A stretch of 64,000 nucleotides of DNA from the NCBI GenBank assembly GCA_963740215.1, contig CAVUDJ010000019.1, positions 62,001-126,000 of the forward strand. Direction: 5' to 3'. Numbering within the stretch: position 1 is the first letter of the stretch; the number at the start of each line of letters is the position of its first letter. Source of the stretch: CAVVAL01 sp963740215 (GTDB taxonomy: Bacteria; Actinomycetota; Actinomycetes; Mycobacteriales; Cryptosporangiaceae). Shown piece by piece: positions 28,245-36,041 of the stretch. Below the pieces are notes generated by a model. That model made no database searches and was not told where the DNA came from. It worked only from the letters and a program-made list of their open reading frames with translations. The translations under genes and the position numbers were made by a program.

Positions 28245-28290
28245 ACCCGAACCGGACTTTCGGGGAAAATGGGGCTACGATCGCCCGTCG
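28245..28290. other. degenerate palindromic-element remnant
   Basis: AACCGGACTTTCGGGGAAAA resembles the end sequences of the 64-nt family joined to a GGACTTTCGGGG motif that recurs at 42105. It lies just after the CitE-like gene and is probably a decayed copy. Confidence 0.35.
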
Positions 28291-28328
28291 TATGCTCCTG
28301 AGCCCCGATGGTCCGTTCGAGGTGGATC

Positions 28329-28781
28329 GTGAGCCGGTTGGCCGCAGCGCCTGTCGCGTTGGTGATGCTCGCCGCCTGCATGCCCAGCGGGGGCCTGCCA
28401 CCAGCGGCGACGTCCACAGTGGCGCCTCCGACGCCCACCGAGACACGGGCCTCGACGCCCGCAGAGACACTGGCCCCGACGCCCAGCCTGCTGCCACCGC
28501 CGGTGCTGCCGTCGATCAGCTTTCCGCCGATCGTCCCGGTGCCGAGCTCGAGTCTGAGTCCCAGCCCGACGGGTGAGTACCGCACGCTGACGGGCCGCGT
28601 CGAGGACGCCGACCCGTGCCCGGCGCTGCTGGTCGGTACGCAACGGTGGGCTCTGGTCGGTGGCCTGTCCCGGACGCTGATCGGCGGGACGCGTGTCGAG
28701 GTGCGCGGTGCGCTGGTCACTGCGCCGCCTGGATGCGGCGGCGGCCGCGCGCTCCACGTGACGGAGGCGCGACCGCGCTGA
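28329..28781 (+). CDS. small lipoprotein, hypothetical
   Basis: 150 residues from GTG 28329 (GAGG 7 nt upstream): a short signal sequence with lipobox LAAC, a Pro/Ser/Thr-rich linker of about 60 residues, then a small globular part (GRVEDADPCPALLVGTQRWA; GGTRVEVRGALVTAPPGC) with two Cys that could pair. An ATG 21 nt upstream is an alternative. No family recognised; cell-surface location is inferred. Confidence 0.6.
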   Translation: MSRLAAAPVALVMLAACMPSGGLPPAATSTVAPPTPTETRASTPAETLAPTPSLLPPPVLPSISFPPIVPVPSSSLSPSPTGEYRTLTGRVEDADPCPALLVGTQRWALVGGLSRTLIGGTRVEVRGALVTAPPGCGGGRALHVTEARPR

Positions 28782-28786
28782 GAACG

Positions 28787-29158
28787 CTAGTAGCTGGAGC
28801 TGGAGTCGAAGCCGCCGTTCGCCGCCACCACGCCGATGATGATCGCGTAGACGACGATGAAGGCGATGAACAGGCCGAACACCACCCAGCCGACGATGAT
28901 GCCGGCGGTGGCCATGCCGTCGCCGTCCTCGCCGGTGGCGCGGATCTGCGCCTTCGCCTTGTGACCCATGATCGCGCCGACGATGCCGATCAGTGGGCAC
29001 ATCGCCACGCTGCAGATCGAGACGATCATCGACGTGAGCGCGAGGCTGTTTGTCTTCCGAGGCTGGGCGTAGAACTGCGGCGGGTACTGGCCGGGCGGAT
29101 ATCCGCCGGGCGGATAGGCGTTCGGGTCACCGGGCGGCGGGTAGTTCGGCTGCGTCAT
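28787..29158 (-). CDS. DUF4190 membrane protein
   Basis: 123 residues: a Pro/Tyr/Gly-rich cytoplasmic N-terminus (GDPNAYPPGGYPPGQYPPQF), then two hydrophobic segments with the DUF4190 pattern GHKAKAQIRATGEDGDGMAT between them. The family has no known function; it often lies near envelope genes. A paralog is encoded at 30093-30398, on the other side of the SDR gene. ATG 29158 starts the Pro-rich tail; the upstream extension lacks coding character. Confidence 0.8.
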   Translation of the reverse strand: MTQPNYPPPGDPNAYPPGGYPPGQYPPQFYAQPRKTNSLALTSMIVSICSVAMCPLIGIVGAIMGHKAKAQIRATGEDGDGMATAGIIVGWVVFGLFIAFIVVYAIIIGVVAANGGFDSSSSY

Positions 29159-29325
29159 CGTCGTCCTGATCTCGGAAAAGGTGGCCCTCAGGGTAGCGGG
29201 AGCCTGCCAGCCGGTCCCGCGAACACGACCACCGCGCGGCTCGGCTTTCGTGATGCGGAAGAATCCGGGCATAGTCCGGGTCGGACCGCCAGGGAACGAC
29301 CGATCGAGACCGCCAGGAGCACGCC

Positions 29326-30096
29326 ATGACGGAGATCGCCACCGACCGGCTCGAAGGACGGGTAGCACTCGTCACAGGCGCCGGCAGCCCGGACGGCATC
29401 GGGTATGCGATCGCGCGGCGGCTCGTCGCGCTGGGTGCGCAGGTCGGGGTCGTCTCCACCACCAAGCGCATCCACGACCGTGCCAGCGAGCTGGGCGCCA
29501 TTGGGTACGTCGCCGACCTCACCGATCCCGCCGAGGTCGAGGCGCTGGCCGACGCGATCCGTGACGGGCAGGGTGACGTGGACGTCGTCGTGAACAACGC
29601 CGGCCTGGCCAGCGTCGCGAGCCCCGAGGTGCTGCGGCCGGTCTCGCAGCTGTCCGACGACGACTGGCGCAGCGAGATCGACCGAAACCTCACGACGGCG
29701 TTCCAGGTGAGCCGCGCGTTCATCGGCAGTATGGCCGAGCGGGGTTGGGGCCGCGTCGTCAACGTGGCGTCGACCTCCGGGCCGGTCAACGCGATGCCGG
29801 CGCAGGCCGGGTACGCCGCCGCGAAGGCCGGCATGGTCGGCTTCACCCGCGCGCTCGCCATGGAGGTGGTGGCCGACGGTGTCACCGTGAACGCCGTGGC
29901 GCCCGGCTGGATCCGCACCGGCACCTCCACGACGATGGAGCTGCAGTACGGCCTGAACACGCCGGCCGGACGCCCCGGCACGCCCGACGAGGTGGCAGCA
30001 GCGGTGGCGTTCCTCGCGTCGCCTGCCGCCTCGTACGTCACCGGCCAGATGTTCGTGGTCGACGGTGGCAACAGCGTGCTGGAGTCGCGCGACTAG
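29326..30096 (+). CDS. short-chain dehydrogenase/reductase
   Basis: 256-residue Rossmann enzyme. Cofactor motif VTGAGSPDGIGYAIARRL, the NNAG motif, catalytic Ser-Tyr-Lys with Y-A-A-A-K in GYAAAKAGM, and a C-terminal FVVDGGNS. FabG-like; substrate unknown. Its TAG stop shares the palindrome CTAG (30093-30096) with the convergent DUF4190 gene. Confidence 0.85.
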   Translation: MTEIATDRLEGRVALVTGAGSPDGIGYAIARRLVALGAQVGVVSTTKRIHDRASELGAIGYVADLTDPAEVEALADAIRDGQGDVDVVVNNAGLASVASPEVLRPVSQLSDDDWRSEIDRNLTTAFQVSRAFIGSMAERGWGRVVNVASTSGPVNAMPAQAGYAAAKAGMVGFTRALAMEVVADGVTVNAVAPGWIRTGTSTTMELQYGLNTPAGRPGTPDEVAAAVAFLASPAASYVTGQMFVVDGGNSVLESRD

Positions 30097-30398
30097 GGAG
30101 TCTCGTCGACGGGAAAGACGATGAAGAGCGCCGCCATCAGAACGACCATCAGGACGCAGAACACGATGTTCAGGTAGCCGAGCACGAGGCCACCGAGCGC
30201 CAGGCCGTTGCCGGTCTCGCCCGTGCGGCGGATCTGCCCGCGGGCGATGTGGCCGAGGACGACGGCGACGACGCCGGCGACGAGGGGCAGCGCGAACCAG
30301 CTGACGATGCCGGTGACGAGCGAGGTGACGGCGAGCCCGTTGGTCTTCGCGGCGTACGGCTGGCCTGGGTACTGCTGGGCGGGGTACGGAACGCTCAT
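30093..30398 (-). CDS. DUF4190 membrane protein, paralog
   Basis: 101 residues: a short Pro/Gln/Tyr-rich start (VPYPAQQYPGQPYAAKTNGL), two hydrophobic segments and the motif GHIARGQIRRTGETGNGLAL, the same architecture as the gene at 28787. It overlaps the stop of the convergent SDR gene by four bases. ATG 30398 is chosen at the start of the Pro-rich tail. Confidence 0.78.
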   Translation of the reverse strand: MSVPYPAQQYPGQPYAAKTNGLAVTSLVTGIVSWFALPLVAGVVAVVLGHIARGQIRRTGETGNGLALGGLVLGYLNIVFCVLMVVLMAALFIVFPVDETP

Positions 30399-30526
30399 GG
30401 CGTGCTCCCGAGGCTGGGCTGGACTTTCAGTGTTGCGCCGTTCCGCAAGCGAGGGTGACGATCCGGTAAACGCAGTGTTAGGCGGTTCACACACCGCCGG
30501 GGGACCGTTCGGCGCTGCCGCCGGGG

Positions 30527-30540
30527 ATACTCACCGGTAA
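30527..30540. promoter_or_regulatory. degenerate TTACC-N4-GGTAA-like site before fadE
   Basis: ATACTCACCGGTAA: the right half GGTAA is perfect, the left half matches 3 of 5. It lies 46 bp before the acyl-CoA dehydrogenase start. Confidence 0.35.
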
Positions 30541-30586
30541 CTCTTCGGGTGGCCCGGCTGCCCGCTCACCTGAGAGGGAAGTGACG

Positions 30587-31783
30587 ATGGCTCGGCTCGC
30601 GCAGACGCACGACCTCACCGACATCCAGACCGAGATCCTGTCGACCGTGCGCACGTTCGTCGACAAGGAGATCATCCCGCGGGCGCAGCACCTTGAGCAC
30701 GCCGACGAGTACCCGACGGAGATCGTCGAGGGCATGAAGGAGATGGGCCTGTTCGGGCTCATGATCCCCGAGGAGTACGGCGGCCTCGGCGAGTCGCTGC
30801 TCACCTACGCGCTGGTGGTGGAGGAGATCGCCCGCGGCTGGATGAGCGTCTCGGGCATCATCAATACCCACTTCATCGTGGCGTACCTCCTCAAGCAGCA
30901 CGGCACCGAGGAGCAGAAGCAGCACTTCCTGCCCCGGATGGCCACCGGTGACTGCCGTGGCGCGTTCTCGATGTCGGAGCCGTCGCTCGGCTCGGACGTG
31001 TCGGCGATCAGCACCCGCGCGAAGCGCGACGGCGACGACTACGTGCTCACCGGCCAGAAGATGTGGCTGACCAACGGCGCGCAGTCGTCGGTCGTCGCGA
31101 CGCTCGTCAAGACCGACGAGGGCGCCGACTCCGTCTACAAGAACATGACGACGTTCCTGCTGGAGAAGGAGCCAGGCTTCGGCGAGACCGCGCCCGGCCT
31201 CACCATCCCCGGCAAGATCGACAAGATGGGGTACAAGGGCGTCGAGACCACCGAGATGATCCTCGACGGTCACCGCGTACCCGCCACGGCCGTGCTCGGC
31301 GGCGCAGAGAAGGCAGGCAGCGGCTTCTACCAGATGATGGACGGGATCGAGGTCGGCCGGGTCAACGTCGCGTCCCGGGCCTGCGGCATCGCGATCCGGG
31401 CGTTCGAGCTCGCGATCCAGTACGCGCAGCAGCGGGTGACGTTCGGCAAGAAGATCGTCGAGCACCAGGCGATCGCGTTCAAGCTGGCCGAGATGGCCAC
31501 CAAGATTGAGGCAGCGCATGGGCTCATGGTCAACGCCGCCCGCCTCAAGGACGCCGGCCTCCGCAACGATGTCGAGGCGGGCATGGCCAAGCTGCTCGCC
31601 AGCGAGTACTGCGCCGAGGTCACACAGGATTCGTTCCGGATCCACGGCGGATACGGCTACTCCAAGGAGTACGAGATCGAGCGGCTCATGCGCGAGGCGC
31701 CGTTCCTGCTCATCGGCGAGGGTACGTCCGAGATCCAGAAGACGATCATCAGCCGCGGCCTGCTCCGCGACTACGGCATCTAG
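30587..31783 (+). CDS. acyl-CoA dehydrogenase
   Basis: 398-residue flavoenzyme. FAD/substrate signatures GAFSMSEPSLGSDVSAISTR and TGQKMWLTNGAQSS; C-terminal QDSFRIHGGYGYSKEYEIER with the region holding the catalytic Glu, then GEGTSEIQ. It oxidises an acyl-CoA at the alpha-beta position. Close in pattern to FadE19-type enzymes of branched-chain acyl-CoA breakdown; the real substrate is unproven. ATG 30587 has GGGAA upstream; an in-frame GTG lies 6 nt earlier. Confidence 0.88.
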   Translation: MARLAQTHDLTDIQTEILSTVRTFVDKEIIPRAQHLEHADEYPTEIVEGMKEMGLFGLMIPEEYGGLGESLLTYALVVEEIARGWMSVSGIINTHFIVAYLLKQHGTEEQKQHFLPRMATGDCRGAFSMSEPSLGSDVSAISTRAKRDGDDYVLTGQKMWLTNGAQSSVVATLVKTDEGADSVYKNMTTFLLEKEPGFGETAPGLTIPGKIDKMGYKGVETTEMILDGHRVPATAVLGGAEKAGSGFYQMMDGIEVGRVNVASRACGIAIRAFELAIQYAQQRVTFGKKIVEHQAIAFKLAEMATKIEAAHGLMVNAARLKDAGLRNDVEAGMAKLLASEYCAEVTQDSFRIHGGYGYSKEYEIERLMREAPFLLIGEGTSEIQKTIISRGLLRDYGI

Positions 31784-31791
31784 TTTGTCGC

Positions 31792-31855
31792 AACTGTCGG
31801 GGAAATGGCGGTAACGAGAGTCCGGTTAAGGGACGCGTGCCGGAACAGTCCGGTT
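31792..31855 (+). repeat. 64-nt palindromic element, copy B3
   Basis: AACTGTCGGGGAAATGGCGG start, GGAACAGTCCGGTT end, exactly 64 nt, between convergent fadE and the radical SAM gene. Confidence 0.8.
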
Positions 31856-31860
31856 CGGGC

Positions 31861-32049
31861 GGCGCCGGGGCGCGCCTGAGCGCCAGCGGCGCGGACGGCG
31901 CCCCCGCGCCAGCGGCGCGCACGCGCGCCCCCGCGCCGTCTGGCCCCGCCCTCGCGGCGCACTGCCCCCGCGCGGCGCACCGCCCGGCCGGCGCACCGCC
32001 CCCGCGCGGCGCGCCGGCCCGGGATCGCGTCCCCGTAGCGCGGCGTTGG
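31861..32049. other. extremely GC-rich intergenic stretch
   Basis: About 190 bp that is close to 90 percent G+C, made of imperfect GCGGCGC and CGCGCCCCCG blocks. No frame shows a protein family. It follows element B3 and ends at the stop of the radical SAM gene. It may be a slipped or spacer sequence; no function seen. Confidence 0.6.
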
Positions 32050-33990
32050 TCAGAGCAGGGCGAGCTGCTGGTCCTCGGGCGGGAGGTGCTCGGCCGCCGG
32101 CTTGGGGTACTCCGACCGCGGCGGGCGGTTGCCGATGCCGTATCCGCGGGCCAACTCGGCGACCCGGCTGGTGATCACCCTCGTGTACTCGCGCGGGGCG
32201 TAGGCGCCGCCCGAGTACAGCCGCTCGTACTGCAGTACCAGGTCCGGACGGGCGCCGCCCAGCCAGCCGAGGTACCACTCCCGCGCTCCCGGCCGCAGAT
32301 GCAGCACGATCGGGGTGATCGAGTCGGCGCCGGCTTCGGCGATCGCTGCCACGGTGGCCTCCAGATGCTCGTCGCTGTCGGTGAGGAAGGGGAGGATCGG
32401 CGCCATCAGCACACCGCAGCCGATCCCGGCGTCGGTGAGGGTGCGGCAGACCCGGAGCCGTGCCTGCGGGCTCGGTGCGCCCGACTCGACCTGGCGCCAG
32501 AGGCTCTGGTCGACGGAGCCGACCGAGACGCTGACCCGCACATCGGTGCGCTGCGCCGCGTCGAGCAGGAGGTCGAGGTCGCGCAGGACCAGGGTGCCCT
32601 TGGTGAGTATCGAGAACGGGTTGGCGTAGTCGCCCAGCACCTTGAGGATGCCGCGCATCAGCTGGTACTTGCCCTCCGCGCGCTGGTACGGGTCGACGTT
32701 GGTGCCCATGGCGATGGGCTTGCCCTGCCAGGACGCGGACGACAGCTCCTTGCGCAGCAGCTCGGGCGCGTTGACCTTGACGATGATCCGCGAGTCGAAG
32801 TCGTGCCCGGAGTCGAGGTCGAGGTAGGTGTGGGTCTTGCGGGCGAAGCAGTTGTGGCTGACGACCCCGTCGGCGATGAAGTCGCCCGTGCCGGTGGTGA
32901 TGTCGTAGAGCGGCAGGGTCATGCCGAGGTCCTCGACGGACACCACGCCGAGGGGCGCGCCGCTCCGGATCGCGACGCCGTCGACCGTGCGCTTGCGGAT
33001 GATGGCCGGATCCACGGTGTGGAGGAACCGCAGCCGGTCTCGCAGGTCGCCGCGGAGCCGGATCCGGCCGGGACCGTCGGCGTCGTACGCGAAGCCGAGC
33101 CGGGCGAGTGCGGTGGCCACGCCGTCGCCGCCGAGGGACACGTGCTGCGAGTGGGCTCCCGTGGAGTCGAAGGCGCCGCCGAGGAAGCCGCGCGTCCAGC
33201 TCTCGTTCGGCTCGTCCGGCCGGGCGATCAGCGTGGGCAGCGCGTCGATGCCCTCCTCGGCGGACACCCGCACGGCCACCAGCGGCCGGCGTGCGGGCGT
33301 GCCGTCGTGGAACCGGAGCCGCGTGGTCGCGACGCCGAAGTCGGCGAGGAACTCGCGGCAGCGGTTGAGCGCCTCGCTGTCATCGAGCGCCAGGTGGAAC
33401 GAGCCGGCCGAGCCGCCCGCGCCGCAGGACACGCCGGCGAGGTAGCCGCGTCGGTAGTCGTCGTCGAGCTTCGGGCCGTCGGCGAACCGTCCGGTGCCCA
33501 CGAACCGGCGGTCAGTGGTGAGATCTGCGACGTGCTTCCATCCGCGGTCGGTGAGGAAGCGGTGGTCGGCGCTGGCCACCAGCCGGGTGCCGTCGGCCAG
33601 GGTCACGCGGTACGCGGGCTTCGTGGTCGACCAGTGCGCTAGCACCTTCGTGCGCACGTATCGGCGGGACGCGCCGCGCCGCTCGGTGCCGTAGATCTCG
33701 TCGCCGACGCTCAGCGCCGCGAGTGCCTTGGTGCGACCGTCGGCCATGAGGATCCGCGTGTCGCCGCCGAGGCAGTAGGTGCACGCGTGGGTGCATCCCC
33801 GGTACGGGTTGATCGTCCACTCGAAGGGCAGATGGGCCGCCGCCGGCACCCGGTTGAGGATCGACTTGGCGCGGATCTCGTAGCAGGTGACGCCGCGGAA
33901 CTCGGGCGTGTCGAAGGTGCGCGCCACCGCCCCGGGCAGGTTCAGGGGCGTGGCCGTCTCGGGTTCGAGCTTCAAGTTTTCCCACCGCAT
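32050..33990 (-). CDS. Rv2578c-family radical SAM protein, interrupted by an intein
   Basis: 646-residue precursor, about 338 residues after splicing. The exteins form a radical SAM enzyme: WTINPYRGCTHACTY then CFARKTHTYLDLDSG gives the C-x3-C-x2-C cluster motif once the intein is removed, followed by GKPIAMGTNVDPYQRAEGKY. Rv2578c was reported in the LexA regulon of M. tuberculosis, and a perfect SOS box lies just upstream here. A role in DNA damage response (spore photoproduct lyase-like chemistry) is inferred; the reaction is unknown. ATG 33990 begins the conserved MRWENLKLE; upstream codons have no coding character. Confidence 0.88.
   Translation of the reverse strand: MRWENLKLEPETATPLNLPGAVARTFDTPEFRGVTCYEIRAKSILNRVPAAAHLPFEWTINPYRGCTHACTYCLGGDTRILMADGRTKALAALSVGDEIYGTERRGASRRYVRTKVLAHWSTTKPAYRVTLADGTRLVASADHRFLTDRGWKHVADLTTDRRFVGTGRFADGPKLDDDYRRGYLAGVSCGAGGSAGSFHLALDDSEALNRCREFLADFGVATTRLRFHDGTPARRPLVAVRVSAEEGIDALPTLIARPDEPNESWTRGFLGGAFDSTGAHSQHVSLGGDGVATALARLGFAYDADGPGRIRLRGDLRDRLRFLHTVDPAIIRKRTVDGVAIRSGAPLGVVSVEDLGMTLPLYDITTGTGDFIADGVVSHNCFARKTHTYLDLDSGHDFDSRIIVKVNAPELLRKELSSASWQGKPIAMGTNVDPYQRAEGKYQLMRGILKVLGDYANPFSILTKGTLVLRDLDLLLDAAQRTDVRVSVSVGSVDQSLWRQVESGAPSPQARLRVCRTLTDAGIGCGVLMAPILPFLTDSDEHLEATVAAIAEAGADSITPIVLHLRPGAREWYLGWLGGARPDLVLQYERLYSGGAYAPREYTRVITSRVAELARGYGIGNRPPRSEYPKPAAEHLPPEDQQLALL
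32851..33774 (-). mobile_element. intein with LAGLIDADG-like domain inside radical SAM gene
   Basis: 308-residue intervening protein. The first residue Cys (CLGGDTRILMADG, block A), block B (ASADHRFLTDRGW), block F (LPLYDITTGTGDFIADGVV) and the terminal His-Asn (VVSHN) followed by Cys+1 are all present, so splicing should be active. In the middle are two weak dodecapeptides, RRGYLAGVSCG and RGFLGGAFDSTG. The first lacks the usual acidic residue, so the endonuclease is probably dead or degenerate. Cys+1 is the third cluster-binding Cys of the host enzyme. Confidence 0.88.
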
Positions 33991-34000
33991 GGAGGTAGAT

Positions 34001-34016
34001 TCGAACACATGTTCGA
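34001..34016. promoter_or_regulatory. LexA (SOS) box
   Basis: TCGAACACATGTTCGA matches the actinobacterial LexA consensus TCGAAC-N4-GTTCGA perfectly, 10 bp before the radical SAM start codon. Confidence 0.88.
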
Positions 34017-34098
34017 GTGTCCTGCAACCCCGGGCAAGGGTCCAAGACCACTCGCGAAAGCGCCCCGCGAAAACCCGCAGAAAAAAGTTCGACCCGTG

Positions 34099-34125
34099 TG
34101 TCGATCGGGGGACGGCTTGTTCGAT
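34099..34125 (+). promoter_or_regulatory. candidate ECF42-type promoter of DGPF gene
   Basis: TGTCGA at 34099-34104 and CGAT at 34122-34125, 17 nt apart, 42 bp before the YCII/DGPF start. This is the motif pair that I recall for ECF42 target promoters. Confidence 0.55.
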
Positions 34126-34166
34126 GTGTAGGCAGAGGGACACCCACAACACGAAGGAGATCCGCG

Positions 34167-34595
34167 ATGCGTTTCATGGTGATCGTCAAGGGTGACGCCG
34201 AAACAGAGGCCGGAGCGCTGCCGAACGAGGAGATGCTCACGGCCATGGGCAAGTACAACGAGGAGCTGGCGAAGGCCGGCGTGATGCTCGCCGGTGAGGG
34301 TCTGCACCCCTCCTCGAAGGGAGCCAGGGTCAAGTTCTCCGGCGACAAGCGCACGGTCATCGACGGGCCGTTCACCGAGGCGAAGGAGCTGGTCGCCGGC
34401 TTCTGGATCATGGAGGTCAAGTCGAAGGACGAGGTCATCGAGTGGGTGAAGCGCTGCCCGAACCCCACCCAGGGCGAGTCCGAGATCGAGATCCGGCAGG
34501 TCTTCGAGGCCGACGACTTCGGCGCCGAGTACACGCCCGAGGTGCGCGAGCAGGAAGACCGCATCCGCGCCACGATCGAGTCCAACCAGCAGTAG
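34167..34595 (+). CDS. YCII-related (DGPF) protein
   Basis: 142 residues. Ferredoxin-like YCII fold with the family hallmark VIDGPFTEAKELVAGFWIME. These small proteins are typical targets and neighbours of ECF42 sigma factors; their activity is unknown. GGAGA precedes ATG 34167. It is followed 40 bp later by the sigma factor gene, consistent with one unit. Confidence 0.88.
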   Translation: MRFMVIVKGDAETEAGALPNEEMLTAMGKYNEELAKAGVMLAGEGLHPSSKGARVKFSGDKRTVIDGPFTEAKELVAGFWIMEVKSKDEVIEWVKRCPNPTQGESEIEIRQVFEADDFGAEYTPEVREQEDRIRATIESNQQ

Positions 34596-34635
34596 TTCGC
34601 TTGCGGTTGTCGTACCGGTGCACTAGTCAGGCTGT

Positions 34636-35898
34636 GTGACGGTTGAGACCCACGGCGCGATCGAGGCTGTTTGGCGTATCGAGTCGGCGAAGGTGATCGC
34701 CGGCCTGGCCAGGATCGTGCGCGACGTGGGTCTCGCCGAGGACCTCGCACAGGACGCGCTGGTCGCCGCGCTGGAGCAGTGGCCGGAGTCGGGCGTCCCG
34801 GCGAACCCGGGCGCCTGGCTCATGGCCACGGCCAAGCACCGCGCGATCGACCAGCTGCGCCGCAACAACACGCTGGAGCGCAAGCAGCTGGAGATCGCCC
34901 GTGACCTGGAGATCCGGCTCGGCGCGGACGAGGAGGACATCGACGCGGCGCTCGACGACCACGTCGGCGACGACCTCCTCAGGCTCGTTTTCACCACCTG
35001 CCACCCGATCCTGTCCACCGAGGCGCGGGTGGCGCTCACGCTGCGGCTCCTCGGCGGCCTCACCACGGAGGAGATCGCCCGGGGATTCCTGGCTCCCGTG
35101 CCGACGGTCCAGCAGCGGATCGTCCGGGCCAAGCGCACGCTCGCCGACGCCAAGGTGCCGATCGAGCTGCCGCCGCGGGCGGAGCTGCCTGAGCGGCTGT
35201 CGTCCGTACTCGAGGTCATCTATCTGATCTTCAACGAGGGCTACTCGGCCACCGCCGGTGACGACTGGATGCGACCCGCGCTATGCCAGGAGGCGCTGCG
35301 GCTCGGGCGGATCCTGCAGGGGCTGATGCCGAAGGAGCAGGAGGTCCACGGGCTGGCGGCGCTCATGGAGATCCAGGCGTCGCGGTCGCGTGCCCGCATC
35401 GGCAAGGACGGCGAACCGGTGCTCCTGCTCGACCAGGACCGCTCCCGCTGGGACCGCCTCCTGATCGCTCATGGCCTCGCGGCGCTCCAGAAGGCGGAGG
35501 AGCTCGACAGCACCCGCGGCCCGTACACATTGCAGGCCGCGATCGCCGCCTGCCACGCCCGTGCGCGCACCGCCGAGGCCACCGAGTGGCCCCGCATCGC
35601 CGCCCTCTACGCGGCGCTCTCGCAGCTCACGTCGTCGCCGGTCGTGGAGTTGAACCGCGCGGTGGCGCTCTCGATGGCGTTCGGTCCGGAGAGCGCGTTG
35701 GAGATCGTCGACGAGCTGATCGCCGAGCCGGCGCTGAAGGGGTATCACCTGCTGCCCGCGGTCCGGGGCGACCTGCTGGTGAAGCTGGGCCGCCTCGACG
35801 AGGCCCGCGCGGAGTTCGAACGCGCCGCCGAGCTGACCCAGAACGTGCGCGAGCGCACCCTCCTGCTCGACCGCGCGAGGGATACCGTCGGAGCGTGA
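34636..35898 (+). CDS. ECF42-type RNA polymerase sigma factor with C-terminal TPR-like domain
   Basis: 420 residues, about twice a usual ECF sigma factor. Region 2: RIVRDVGLAEDLAQDALVAA with PANPGAWLMATAKHRAIDQL. Region 4: LRLLGGLTTEEIARGFLAP, then VPTVQQRIVRAKRTL. A long helical, TPR-like extension follows (VIYLIFNEGYSAT; GYHLLPAVRGDLLVKLGRLD) and is thought to replace an anti-sigma factor. GTG 34636 is the first usable start. The stop codon overlaps the GTG of a tandem-repeat reading frame (GTGA). Confidence 0.9.
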   Translation: MTVETHGAIEAVWRIESAKVIAGLARIVRDVGLAEDLAQDALVAALEQWPESGVPANPGAWLMATAKHRAIDQLRRNNTLERKQLEIARDLEIRLGADEEDIDAALDDHVGDDLLRLVFTTCHPILSTEARVALTLRLLGGLTTEEIARGFLAPVPTVQQRIVRAKRTLADAKVPIELPPRAELPERLSSVLEVIYLIFNEGYSATAGDDWMRPALCQEALRLGRILQGLMPKEQEVHGLAALMEIQASRSRARIGKDGEPVLLLDQDRSRWDRLLIAHGLAALQKAEELDSTRGPYTLQAAIAACHARARTAEATEWPRIAALYAALSQLTSSPVVELNRAVALSMAFGPESALEIVDELIAEPALKGYHLLPAVRGDLLVKLGRLDEARAEFERAAELTQNVRERTLLLDRARDTVGA

Positions 35899-36041
35899 GC
35901 GAGCGGAGCGAGCGAATCGGTGGGTACAGCGTGCGCGAATGCGCCGCCGAGCGCAGCGAGGTGCGCTATGAGCGAGCGGAGCGAGCGAATCGGTGGGTAC
36001 AGCGCGCGCGAATGCGCCGCCGAGCGCAGCGAGGTGCGCTC
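35895..36041 (+). repeat. two 73/74-bp tandem SERSER units at a gene start
   Basis: Unit 1 (35895-35967) begins GTGAGCGAGCGGAGCGAGCG, unit 2 (35968-36041) begins ATGAGCGAGCGGAGCGAGCG, and the next gene follows with ATGAGC at 36042. The two units are nearly identical and add up to 147 nt, which keeps frame, so GTG 35895 can read through as VSERSERIGGYSVREC into the next protein. A shorter relative lies at the start of the MarR gene at 38123. Confidence 0.85.

Noticed and set aside
31826..32278. A coding frame in the GC-rich stretch after fadE
   Set aside because: The translations are Ala/Arg/Pro/Gly strings caused by base composition, with no start signal or family pattern.
35283..36041. A fusion of the sigma factor tail region and the SUFU protein in one frame
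   Set aside because: The open frame upstream of 35895 is the out-of-frame shadow of the ECF42 gene; only the repeat-derived part after GTG 35895 could be added.
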